From positions 62,001-126,000 of the forward strand of contig VXAZ01002367.1 of the NCBI GenBank assembly GCA_013399875.1: a DNA stretch of 64,000 nucleotides, given 5' to 3'. The notes beneath the pieces were generated by a model. That model searched no databases, was not told the origin of the DNA, and worked only from the letters and a program-made list of their open reading frames with translations. Numbering within the stretch: position 1 is the first letter of the stretch; each line of letters opens with the position of its first letter. Origin of the DNA: Gymnorhina tibicen (lineage: Eukaryota; Chordata; Aves; Passeriformes; Artamidae). The position numbers and the translations under genes were made by a program. Positions 49,220 through 60,800 of this stretch are shown here, one piece after another.

Positions 49220-51475
49220 AAACTTAAAACAAGTATATAATGGCAAATAATACATCATCTAGTTCTAGCTCAGGCATCTAATAATCATTAACTTTTGTTT
49301 TTGTACCTTCCATCCTAATCAACACAAATTACTTCTAACCCTTAGCTAAAATTTTAACTTTTTCAAACTTTGACTCATCACCTTCCTTTAGGCACCCCAA
49401 AGTCAGGCATGGAAGGCCTTAATAGGTTATCAAAAGACTGATAAAGGCAGCTGTCCTCAAGAGGCTTGTTTCTCCTACCCTGGAAACCTCCTTCAGTCAT
49501 GCTAGTGGACATGGCATTTATGAAAGAAAGAATTTGAGAAAAGCTGTACAGTGAGTTATAGCTGTAACACTCATGGTAAAAAGGTCTTTTTATAAGGCAT
49601 AATCTGTAAAGCCAAATGTGGTTACCAGCTCCAAACACTCAAAACAGTTCATGAAGGGTATGATTCACAAAGGATTCTGTGGGGGATGGGTCTTTTCTCC
49701 CCAGGCCCTCCCTGAGGTCTCGTTGGCTCCAGTGCATGCTCTTTGCAGGTGCATTTGGATACAGAGCCTTCCCTTGTGTGCCTCGGCAGCCGAGGCTGCT
49801 ATTCCCCACCTGCATGGGAAAATAAGTGATGACATTTGCTGTCTTCCTTGGGTTTTAATATCGTTCCACAGTGTCAGAGGCCTTGGTGATTGAGCAGGCA
49901 GTGTGATGAACAGATACCAACACAGAAGGCACTGATAATGCTTGTACTGCTGACTTGAGTAATTAGTCACAACTTAGACCCTGGGAAGTCCTACTGTTTA
50001 AGGGGAAGTTGATGGGTTTGGTGCTTCCACTGCAGTGACCACTGCACGAAGTCCATCTTTTGTAGATAAAAACAAGGAGACCAAGCCACTGAAAATGGCC
50101 CCTTCCTCATGACTCTAAAGCTCTTTCTAAGCTCCCCTTCACATACATCATTTCCAGGTTCAGTGCCTCTTTCTCTCTTCTGCAAATTCATTCATACAAT
50201 ACTTTAAAAAAGAGCATCCATCCAAGCCTGGGGCTTTCAAAAGCCCAAATGAGACTAATTTGGGGGTTTTTTTTGGTTTTGTTTTTTGCATGTGTGTGGG
50301 AAGGAGGGATAGGGAGGGGCACAGGGCAGGAGCAGGTGTTCACTGTCTCTTAGAGCTGCCATGTGAAAGGTGGTGGTTAAACCTGTTAGTCTTGGAAGGA
50401 TTCTGGTCAAATGAGAGTAACAACATACAGTGCATTGTTGTAAAAAAAGCCCTGACTGTAGAAATGTTTAGCACTGAAATCATGCTTTTTAGGGTTTTGT
50501 GAGACGTCCCTCAAGTGAACTTTCCCTTAGAAATCAATAGAATTAATTTTGTTTATGCTGGACATTTTTTGTGTGGAGGCATCATGGTGGCTAATTGACA
50601 GGTCAAAATCTGTTCATGGAGCTTGGTAGAGAATACCTTAAAAGTTTATATTTAGGGGACAAACTTAAATAATTATAGATAGTCACTCTAGCGTTTAATA
50701 CCAGTTTTTAATATTGGAGTTCACAATGAATAGCTACAGCACAAAGAATATCTGCACCCTACTGCCATAAAGCTCTTCAAGGCTCACTTTCCCTGCTCTG
50801 AAAGGAAAAGATGAGAAAGGTCAGGGACAACATCAATTATGTTGTTTTCCAAACTAGCTACAAGTTTTAAGACTTCAGGAGAACTTTGCCTTTATTCCCA
50901 CTTGCCATTGAAAGAAGTATTAGTAGAGTTTTTCCTTGAAGTGGGGACTAAATCCAAATGTTTCTATTCAGCAGTATCTAATAGAAATCTACAAACAGAA
51001 ACAAAAAACCAGTGAGTTTTTATTATGTCTAATGAAAAAGTTTGCTAGTTTGTACAAAATATATGAGAACATTTTTTAGTGTAGAAACCAGTTAAGATCT
51101 CATATGAGAGTTACACTGTGATTTTCATGCAGAAAAGGACATAAAGTTCCTGTTAATGGAGAAATAAGAAGTGTTATATTTGGAGGGAGTCAAGTTTGAA
51201 GTACATCTGAAATATAGAAAAAATGATGTTTTAGCATCTTGTCACCTTGTAAGACATTAGTGAACTCAGATGCTGGCTTTCAAGATAGCAGGAAAGCTGA
51301 CATCTGACAGCCTCTGGTGATAGAGTCCTGTATGAATGATTTAACAGCAAGATTAACTGGTGTAATGAAACCAGTGGACTGGTTTAACTATTGTATAAGG
51401 ACTACTTACTGTGATATATGGTATGCTTTGCAAATGCATATGTGGATAACATCAGTCTGCTCCTCATGTAACTGA
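49220..51475. other. Single-copy sequence up to the assembly gap
   Basis: About 2.3 kb of AT-rich sequence. Open frames are about 100 codons or fewer on both strands. Nothing was recognised. The last 450 bases before the gap are notably AT-rich compared with the sequence after it. Confidence 0.5.
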
Positions 51476-51485
51476 NNNNNNNNNN
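51476..51485. other. Assembly gap (10 N)
   Basis: Ten ambiguous bases interrupt the sequence between ACTGA and AACTGGG. The length is likely a placeholder. Base composition changes sharply across it: AT-rich on the left, GC-rich with CAGGGGTGG repeats on the right. Open frames that cross it are not reliable. Confidence 0.99.
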
Positions 51486-51668
51486 AACTGGGGAGAACTT
51501 TCCAGAGGGATCCTTGATTGGCAAGGGGGTGTGATTCAGGGGTGGCAACCGACCGCCCAGGGGTGGAACAAGGGTGGAGACAACTAAGTGATTGACAGTT
51601 CTTAGGGGAAGACAGGGGTGGGTACAAGTGAATGACATTTAACTTAAGAAGAGAAAGTGGTAAGTTTG
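51486..51668. repeat. GC-rich segment with CAGGGGTGG motif
   Basis: The nonamer CAGGGGTGG occurs three times (about 51537, 51558 and 51614) in a purine-rich, G-skewed plus strand. This looks like the edge of a minisatellite-like or structured region that may have caused the adjacent gap. No gene is supported. Confidence 0.5.
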
Positions 51669-51743
51669 AGGGCGGTGTCCCTGGGGTCCTCATCATACCA
51701 AGTAATCGCCTGAGGCGATTCCGGGACCACAGGGCACACCGCC
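51669..51743. other. Compound hairpin (inverted repeat within inverted repeat)
   Basis: The outer arms are GGCGGTGTCCCTGGGGTCC (51671-51689) and GGACCACAGGGCACACCGCC (51724-51743). They pair almost fully, with one bulged base and one mismatch. Between them sits a second perfect hairpin, AATCGCC-TGA-GGCGATT (51704-51720). Weaker pairing extends outward on both sides (GTTTGAG with CACACTCAG). Known possibilities include a structured RNA precursor, a palindromic transposon remnant or a regulatory DNA palindrome. I recognise no family. Confidence 0.7.
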
Positions 51744-53841
51744 ACACTCAGAGGAGGGGTGAAGCATCACTACAAAACAGCTTGGGATGTACATTAAATG
51801 ACATGCACTGAGGTTTGGCAAGTACTCCAGTGCTCCTATTGAAGGGCTCTTGGAGGGACTCCTCCAGGAGAGAGCTTGGGGGTGCAGAGCTCTGATGGGG
51901 AGAAAAGTTATACTGAGGGATGACTAAATAAGACAGCTCCTTTAAAAGAAATAAATACATTTCTGTAGAACAGCTTGGCACACAAACTCACTTATTTATG
52001 TGTATAAATAGCCACTGCCTAAGCTTGTTTTGGGCTCTGCTGTCTCATAAATATTTTTATGAAGCAAATCCCAAGCTGGGAAGATATGAAAGGTGAGGAG
52101 AAAGGGAGGGCATTTCCTGGGAAGTGGTAGAAGCACAGTCAAGGGTGTGCCTGAAGAAAGTCCAGGAGGTGAAGTGGGGGTGACCAGTGTAGTGCCAGGG
52201 TTGGAACATCTGGTGAAGAGGAGGAGAAAGGATGGGATAGACTGATCAGAAACCATAGCTGCTGGAGCTTCTCGGCCCCTGTGGCAGGATGTGCTCCCCA
52301 TCTCTCTACCAGATGGCTGGTGCAGATGGAAGAGATAACACAGGCCAGGTCAAAGGCTCAGCAAGGGGTCATCTCCTGGCACAAAAAAGTCTGCAGCCCC
52401 AACCAAGAATCAACATCTTGGTATGGAGAGCAGATGTGGGAAGTGATAAAAGAAAATAAATATTAGTGACCAAAAGACCCTATTTTGCACTATAAAAGTC
52501 ACAAAAATTATCATGGCAGTAGAAGCCTCTTACCTGCTCCCTGGAAATGTGTAGGGTGGCTACTCCCATGGAGCTTGGACGCATCTTCATAGATACTTTT
52601 CTGGAAATTGAGGAAAAGGACTTTGATATGTGCCCCATCAGCAAGTGGATGGTAAGATACATTGAATCCCAATCTATACTATTTCTTTGCTAGCTGTAAT
52701 AAAGGTACATTAATCTTGCACTGTATATTATCTACTAGTAGTTCTTTTTGTTTTATTCTGGTGTAGTAAATAATCTGTTTAAAGTCTTATGTCTGTTAGC
52801 CTTGTGTCTATTAAATAAATAATTAATTTTGTCATAGACCTAATCAGCCATTATTAAAGAACTTGTGAACAAGAGTGGGTCTTGGGGTACTGGCCACCCC
52901 TGTAAAGCTACTGTCTGCTGTCAAATGCCTGGGCAAAAGGCAGGGACTTCTCTAAGCTCCCATATCCATTCATAACAGCCGCAATGCCTGCTGCTCAGGA
53001 CCCTGCAGAGCAGTGGCTTGTCCTCTCTTACTGCTTTCTTCCTACTCCACATCCTCTTGTTACACCACTCTTCCTTTCTGCCTCTTTGCCTGGTCCCCAG
53101 GGACTCCTCCAGGGTATGTGGGCTTCCCAGAAACATCCCACTGAGATGCACAGAGCAGGCACATGCATGTAAGGGGAGAGAAGCTCAAAGCAAAGACCTC
53201 ATCAGGTGCATTAACATGGAGGGGCCCAGGGCGTCCAAAGCAGGGACTGGTGCAGTGAGACGTGGTGCCCAAAGCAGCGAGGGTGCCACGAAACAGACAT
53301 GGGATGCTGTGCGGTGACAGGTTCTTGCAAACATTGTTACGAACTATGGATTATTTGGGATTCTTGAGCTTTTCAGTTCAGAACACAAGAAAAAACACTT
53401 AACTTCAAGAAAAAATAAAATTCCTGCTTCTTAGGGTGTCAGAAGGAGCTTTAAATTCAGATCTAGGAGTCAAAAATCTTCATAAAATTAATTCAAAAGA
53501 AAACCAAAGCTATCTGAATTTTATCTCATGAAGTCTCAGGTTTTCATGATTTCCTGCAGTTGTGCTCATCATTTTTGCAACTGAGGACTGCAGGTTTATT
53601 TTCTCTCATTTCCTAGCCTCAGGGAATTGCTTAAGGAAACTCTGTGATAGCATTTCTATAACAGGGAACAATGTGGAGCTGGTGAGGCTAAGCAGCTGTG
53701 CCTCCCCCGTTCCCTGCTATCTGAGTAATTACCATCCTGCATTGCTTCTCACTCAGAGGATGACATTATTCCCTCACTGGATAACAAGGTAAAATCAACT
53801 TTCCTCACAAATCCCATTATCTTCTGGAAGAGCCTCTCGGA

Positions 53842-54040
53842 ATGCAAATCAACAAGTTCAGCACTGACAGGAGCCCAGCAGCAACCTACAGCTCAATTCA
53901 AATTACCTCCACGCTGCAGGATGAGAAAATCTGGATTACTGAGAGTTACCTGGGCAAAGCAGTGACTCTGCATTTTATGTGCTCTTGTTCCTCAGATCAA
54001 AGAGGTTTGATGGGCATTTAATTAAAAGATAAAGTAGCCA
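53842..54040 (+). promoter_or_regulatory. Candidate enhancer motif group
   Basis: An ATGCAAAT octamer lies at 53842-53849. A TCF/LEF-type ATCAAAG lies near 53996, followed by TTTAATTAAAAG and a GATA-type AGATAAAG (54017-54035). These are visible matches. An enhancer role is inferred from their clustering in sequence that lacks repeats. Confidence 0.3.
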
Positions 54041-54790
54041 GCCATAAACCACCAGACTAACCCTTTGAGAATACAGCTCAAATTACAATTAAAGAAGGAC
54101 TATAATTGTCAGATTTTTGGCTTTCACCAACAATACCCTCCATCAGTAAGGGATAAATTGACTGTTGGGAGCAGTGCCCACCTTGCTTTTTAGTGCTGTC
54201 ACAGGGCAAGCTGGTTCAGGTGGTAAGAGCTCACATGCAACACTGGGTGTCTCTTGTTCACCCAAATCCAGGGAGATTCACAGACGAAATTATAGCTACT
54301 CTTTTGTTCCTGCACTGCAGCAGAGGTGTGCTGGTCCCAAAAGAAGTCATCCTCACTCTTGCCATATGGACAATTTCATGATAAGGTATTACACTCCTCC
54401 TGTGCCCTGGGGAGGAGCAGCCAAGGAGCAAAGCCCCTTTAGAAGGCGAATGTATGAACCCTGGGGAGAGCATGCTGTGAAATGTAACAAAGAAGTAACT
54501 GCAATATTATTTGCATTGGGTTTTCTCCTTTCCCGCACAGTGATGTAACTATTCCCTCAGTGTCTTAGACAAGGTGTTAATAGTTTTTAAAGACAGTGAG
54601 CATGATCAGTCTCTATGTCTCCTCCATCACACACATGGACTGCTGATATTCACTGGTTTATCTCATGGGAAAACTGTGGTGCCTTGTCACAGCTACACAA
54701 ATAGGACAGCAAACTCTTGCAAGTTAACACCCAACATAAACATACTTTTTTTTATAAAAGAGACACAAGTTGCACAGGGAGAAGAAGTAA

Positions 54791-55198
54791 CTCCTACCAG
54801 AAGAGCTGAAGCAGCAGGAAAATACAGATTGTCTCTCAGGTGCAGAAATCCCTGAGATCTGCTTCAGCAATGAGATCTTATCTGAAACAGCACAGCTTGA
54901 GAACTATTTCAACCCAACAAAGAAGCCAAAGCTAGACATGTCCCAGAGATGCACACCCACCACCTTGGTGTACAAGAATCGGAGGTACCAAACTCATCTA
55001 ACACAGCACAAAGCTGAAAAATTCCTTAGGCAGTGCCAGAGGAGGATACCAGTGGTTCCTGTACCCCTAGCCCTATGTCCTCACTCCACCATTTTGCTTA
55101 TTACCTCACCTGCATTTTCACATATTTGGTGTTTAATTGTATTTTTCTCCAATGCATCCTCTTACATCATTCCTGTGTATATTTACAGTCTGTTCTGA
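54791..55198 (+). other. Unassigned 135-codon open frame
   Basis: The frame opens after TAA at 54788-54790 and closes at 55198. Its first methionine is at 54938, so as an ORF from ATG it has 86 residues. The first 95 or so residues are hydrophilic, with LENYFNPTKKPKLD at about residues 44-57 and a basic part that includes VYKNRRY. The tail (after about residue 95) is hydrophobic and looks non-coding. A pyrimidine-rich stretch ending in CAG at 54837-54839 could be a splice acceptor. I do not recognise the protein. It may be an exon, a remnant, or chance. Confidence 0.2.
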
Positions 55199-57602
55199 GG
55201 ATGACTTACATTTAAACCCCAGCATTAACGCAGTGAAGTCTTTTGCATTGAAAAGTCCAGAGACATAAAGCATGACAGCAACAGTTTCCTAAATCTCTGG
55301 CTTAGTTCAAGGTGCAGAAGGGGCTACTATTTTCACTTTGCTTCTGGATCTGGTTTTCGCTCCTTTTGTCAGGCTGAGTAGCATTGTAATCTTAGAGGAA
55401 TTAGTCATTATCCAGCCTTGATAAGAAGGGCAGAACTGCTCCCTGAGCTTGTAGAATTGAAGTCCTGTTTGATAGAGGAGTTGTGATGCTTTTTGCACAT
55501 TTGTTTCACTAATGAAATGTTTCAAAAATATTAAAGGATCTAAAGATGTTAAAATGTCTGGATTCTGGCAAGTTCTTTGATAAGTTAATTTTACATTCAA
55601 AACCAATAAAGTGTTGGTCAAAGTGACAGAGGGTTTGGATGTACCCTGGATAATTCTTTTGCTTTAAGACACTTCAATTGAATCAGTTAAACTCTGGTGT
55701 GTTTAGTCATTGGGTATGTCAGTGCTAAAACACCTTGGTAATTGAAGCAACACCGAGGAGTATTTTGATTTAACTTAGCAAAAGATACATCAGCTTAGAT
55801 GTAACCAACAGGCAACGCATTCACACTGCAAAAGTGAATTTAAGGGTCATTTGGAAAAATGATGCTAGCTACCAAGAGGCTACAAGTCAAAACAGCCATG
55901 GGGGGATGGGAGACAAAGGGTGTTAGGGAGAGGGTGTCTTTAGGGCCCTGGTAATGCACAGAGGTATCTTGCTGGTCTCAAAGCTGAAGTGCTCCAGCCC
56001 CACTGGGGTATTCGAGTATGAGCCCTCTGGAGGTGGGATTTCCCAGGGTGAGTAACCATCGTGCAGGACAGCGCCTGAGTTACAGAGGGAAATATTTTAC
56101 ATTTAGAGAAGAGATTAGATACACTTTCCAGACAACTGTGCAGTGAAGCTATATATGCTTTGAGCAGGCACTTGATTGAGAATGAAACTTAATAGAAGTG
56201 GAGAGATCTACTTCATGTTTGTCTCCAATCCAGTTGTGTCATTTTAGGTACTGGAAACTATTTAAAAAGTAAGTAATCTTATTGTTCAGGAAGGTACATG
56301 CAGTCCTGTAAAGCTGCTTTACCTCCATATTGCTATTTTCACACAGAGCAGGCAGAGCTACATTAGAACTGTTTGAAAAACTGCCAACAAATTGACAAAT
56401 AGAACAAAATTCATGTATTTTGTCTCCTTGAAAGCTTCATTCTTCTCACTGAGAGGAACTGAGCATATTCCCTTCTCTTGCGGCTCAGTACATCACCATT
56501 CCACAGGATGGCCATGCAAGAAGGAAATTGGGAAGATTGCATTTTCAGACCTTCAACAAAAACTTCCAGAGGTGTTCTTTCCCCCTGATCATTTCCCTGG
56601 AACTTTCCAAAGTGCTTCCAGTGTAACCATGCTATGCATAAATCTGGCACAAACTACCCAAGAGCACAGACTGTGGTTTCATAGTGTCATTAGCATCTCC
56701 TTTCCCAGTCAAACCTGACACCAATTACACAGGCATAAATCTGGTCTCTCCCCGCTTTGTAGCACTTACTCCTGGCCAGATTTGGCACAGATGCAGAAGG
56801 CAGCAGCAGAACAGTTGCAGAGGAATATGAAAACAGCATCAGAAGCTCTCCTTCTCACTCGGCAAGTTATTCACCAGAGAGAGCTTATGGATTGCACTAA
56901 AGCAGTTTGATTTTATAAGCGTCCTGGTACCAAAAAACTTATTTATTTTTAACTTTCTGAGTTAGATGAAAGGTGACTAGATCCAAATAGCAACTATGAA
57001 GTTTTATTCCATTGAAAGCCCTGGGGCCCATTGGTGCTGCAATCGTCTGCAGAGCTGCAAGTAATCAGTGGCTGGCTCTGTGTTTACACAAGGGAGCTGA
57101 TTGATTACTGACTGCCAGCATGATTGTCCATGCTGCAAACACTTTTCTCTGGACAGTTCTCCAAGGCAGCCAGGTTGCAAGGCTAACAAGCACCAAGAGA
57201 AGGGTATAGCAGCAGATCAGCCATTTTTAGGATGTTTAGGTTAACATCCTAACTACAATGTTCAAGTGGTGTGAGATTCTGTAAGCCCCCATAGGATTTG
57301 TGTGCTGTAAGGGCCAACCAAGGTCTCGTGGCCAATACACCACACCTTCAGTGGAGAAAAACAAATCGTGCCTTCCTTCCACATGACATTTTCAGGGACA
57401 TCCTGCCCATATGTTTTGTGAGGAGGGAGACGGTTTGCTGTCTTGTTCTCACCCTACGTGAGGGCACAGGAGGCAGTTTTGCCTTCCTTCTTGGTTTAAA
57501 CCTTCCCATCAAAAGCACTCCACAGGACCTTGCTTATAGTGCAGATTTTACTGGTCCTACAGAAACTCAGGACCTCTGTACTCTCTAATCTCTATTACTG
57601 AG

Positions 57603-57806
57603 TAATAGAATGGTTTGAGTTGGAAGAGACCTTAAAGATCGTCTCATTTCATCCCCCTGCTATGCACAGGGACTCCTTCCACTAGACCACGTTGCTCAGG
57701 GGCCTGTCCAGCCTGTCCTTGAATACATCCAGGGATGGGGCAGCCACAGCTTCTCTGTTCCAGTGCCTCACCACCCTCACAGTAAAGAATTTCTTCCTAA
57801 ATTCTT
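57603..57806 (-). repeat. CR1 LINE 3' region, antisense
   Basis: The plus strand reads AATAGAATGGTTTGAGTTGG, then AGAGACCTTAAAGATCGTC, CTGTCCTTGAATACATCCAGG, GGGCAGCCACAGCTTCTC and CAGTGCCTCACCACCCTCACA, followed by GTAAAGAATTTCTTCC. This is the textbook antisense CR1 3' end, covering the 3' untranslated part and the last codons of its reverse-transcriptase frame on the minus strand. At about 200 bases it is the longest CR1 piece here. It is 5'-truncated and non-functional. Confidence 0.95.
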
Positions 57807-60800
57807 TTTATTATTTTTTTTGCAAATAGAAGAAAACATCTCTTTCATTAATCTCTCTTGTAAAATCTGCACTTATTTACAAACAGAGAGAGACAAGTTC
57901 CCCTCCAGGAGCTATGATAGTTGGTATGAACTGACATCCTTCGTGACTATTTCAAGCCTTAAACTGAGTAATGCAGAGGGGTAGACCACATCTCCCTCCC
58001 CAGTCAGAGCTGCTTTCAGGCAGAGGTGAAGCCAGGGCCTAGAGCATACTCGGCATTATGTCAATAAACTGCACATTTGCTCCCAAAATGCTGCTTTTGG
58101 GAACAAAAGGATCATTTTTCCCTAATCAAAGGCACCAAATAAACAAGAAAACTATTTCATGCCATTTTTGTGTTTCACGCCTACAGTCTAAAACCCTGGC
58201 AAACAAATAAAAGAACACTGCGAATTTCTGGCAAATGGCATAGACAAGACAGTCAAACTACTCCCAAGTGCCCCAAGCTTTCCACAAGAGCCTTTTACAG
58301 GACACTAGTAATTAAGATTGCAGAAAAAAGTGTTGGCAGCTACCAGTGATCAGAAGACACAACCAGCTTGATTTATATGGATTCTTCCACTGCTTCAAGA
58401 CAAAGTCCAGTTTTAAAATTAAATCTCTATTTGCCTCTGCTGCCCTTTTTAGCACCTGACACAGCAATAACAATGCCAAGAACCAAGGCAGTGAGGTATT
58501 GAACAAGGATGTTGATTAAATGCGCAGGAACAGACAGTGCAAAAGTAACATCACCAACTCTTTCTCCAGCCAGTTTGTTGTGTCAGCTATAGTCACAGCA
58601 GCTTTATTAGCTGCTGCCCAAATACATATTGAAAGAGAAAACTGCATCATTGCAATCAAACTGTATTTTTCAAGGAATGAGCCCGAACACCTTGCAAGAG
58701 CCAAATGGATCCAGAAGGCTGTAGATGAGCTCCCACCACTTCCACTGGCTTTCCCTCACAGTTGGGATGTGTGATGTTGTTATACCCACACTGTCTAACA
58801 GTGAAAAGGTAAGTCCTTTTTGCTACTTTTTGACTTTTTTCCTTTTATAGTTAGAAGAAGGTTTTGCAAGCAATAGCCATCTCTTATTATAAGCATGCCA
58901 AAAAATAATTGTACCTTCTATACATTACAACGTTTGGAATAGTAGGGTAAAAATTGCTACTGGCTTTGAGCTGCAACGGATGGCAATGCATCAGGAAAGG
59001 TGATGGAAGGGTGTGGATGTTCCCAGCAACTACTCATAGACACTTCCAACTTTTCCCAAGCAGTTGGTCATCACCAGTTTTTTGTTTCTTTCCATCTTTC
59101 TTTTTTTCAAGTTTGACCTTTCTTGCTCCTGCTCTCCCAAGAAGAGGCCACATTGACTCCAAGTGACATTTCAATCACAGAGATAGGTCTCAAGTATAAT
59201 ATATTATTAAAAACCCCACTAAATCAGAGAATGCCATAAAACTTCAAATGCTGCAGTTCTGATGCCATTGAGCAGTAAAATAAAGTTCCTGCTACAGACA
59301 GATGCATTGGCTGTGGATATCTTGCTGAAGGATGCATAGGGAAGTAAGAGGGAAAGAGTTTTTCAAAGGTGAAAAGAATAAAATAGAAAATTCAGCAAGC
59401 TGAGGGTTCAGCTGAAATACATTTCCATTCCCTCAAAAGAAAAAAAAAAAGGTTTTCTTTCTGAACTGACACCTTCATAGGCCATTTCAAACCCTCCTAT
59501 TTTCACACATAATTCTACAGTCAATGGAAAGGTGCACGTCACACCAAGGCATCACAAGTGTGACCTTGTTTACCCCTTGGTGACACACTGATGGGGCAGA
59601 TCTCTTGCAGCTCTTCCCTTTCTGCTGATACAACTGAAAACTCCCATGTGAGTGGGAAGGCACTGCAGTTATGTCAAGGACAATGGCAGTTTCCACCATT
59701 GCTTCTGCTATTCTGGATATTCATGCAAAGCTTTGCTTTGTCATCAGCTTGGCTGTTTAGCAATAACATTCTCAATAACAATTTAAGTTAATGATCAAAA
59801 ATTTTTTAATGAATAGTTTAATTACATTGGTTACTGGAGGCCCCTCTAACATTCTGTTGGTCTGAGTTTTAAAAAAGCACATGAAGGAGTACTGGATACA
59901 AGAGGAGCTTTTGCAACTAAGTGGATTACTAAAATCAGCAATATGGGGTAGCCTAGAGAGGCACTGAAGTCCCTACATCAGATTCCAGGAAAGCCCTTAG
60001 CACAGCAGAGAAAGGTCTGCTCTGCAAACTTTGGCATCAAGTAAGATGTAAACTTCTGAAAGAAAATGGTAATACTGGTGCCCTTATTTTTCTATATGAC
60101 AGCAGCTTCTTGAATAGTGCCTGTGTCCTCTCACAAATATGCTCAACTCTGTATGTGCCGTTCCTGAATTTGAGCAGTGTGGCCATGGGGTTTTCCAGCA
60201 AGGGGGGGATGCTTTGGGAGATTCTGGCACATGGGTCACAGGGTCAGCAGGTGGATTAGCCCCAGAGCATCTCCTTGGCAGGCAAGAGGAAAACAGCACC
60301 TTCCTCCACCCTGACCAGCTCTCTTGGGGCTGAGACAGAAGTGGATTCATGCCAAACATGCATCTGTGACAGAACTACCCCAGGAAAGCAACTCTGCAAC
60401 AACATCTCTTCTATGGCAGAGCAACCTTAACTAAATGCAGCTGTGCAGCCAAAGCCACCTGATCAGTGCTGAGGCAGCAGTGGTGCTTGAGGACAGCACC
60501 CCCAGAACTCACCTCCATCCTGCAGCCCGGCATCACTGAGATGGGCCAGGCACAGTTTCAAACCCCCATGAATTCAGGGGCACCAGTCCTAATGTCCTCC
60601 ATAGGACTGGCTTCCATCCTCAGGACGGATTCCAATTCTATCTACATTTCAGTAAAATACTACTCATTTCAGTGGAGACCATCCAGATAAATTCCAGCTT
60701 ATACAAATGCAGAAGCAAATCTTCCCTGCAATCACCCAGGGCATCTGCAACCAAGAGGCATCCTGGCAGGATGCATGAATGGCCTGGTTTTGTCCATTTT

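Larger units (their letters stand above)
51744..57602. other. Single-copy stretch, candidate non-coding elements
   Basis: About 5.9 kb without a supported gene. The part at 52430-52890 has LTR-like traits (TATAAAAG near 52490, several AATAAA) but no clear ends. The part at 53820-54120 looks like a conserved non-coding element. A 135-codon open frame at 54791-55198 is hydrophilic and listed separately. Confidence 0.45.

Noticed and set aside
51402..51747. 78- and 113-codon minus-strand frames across the gap
   Set aside because: They run through ten unknown bases and the compound hairpin, so the frames cannot be trusted and match nothing known.
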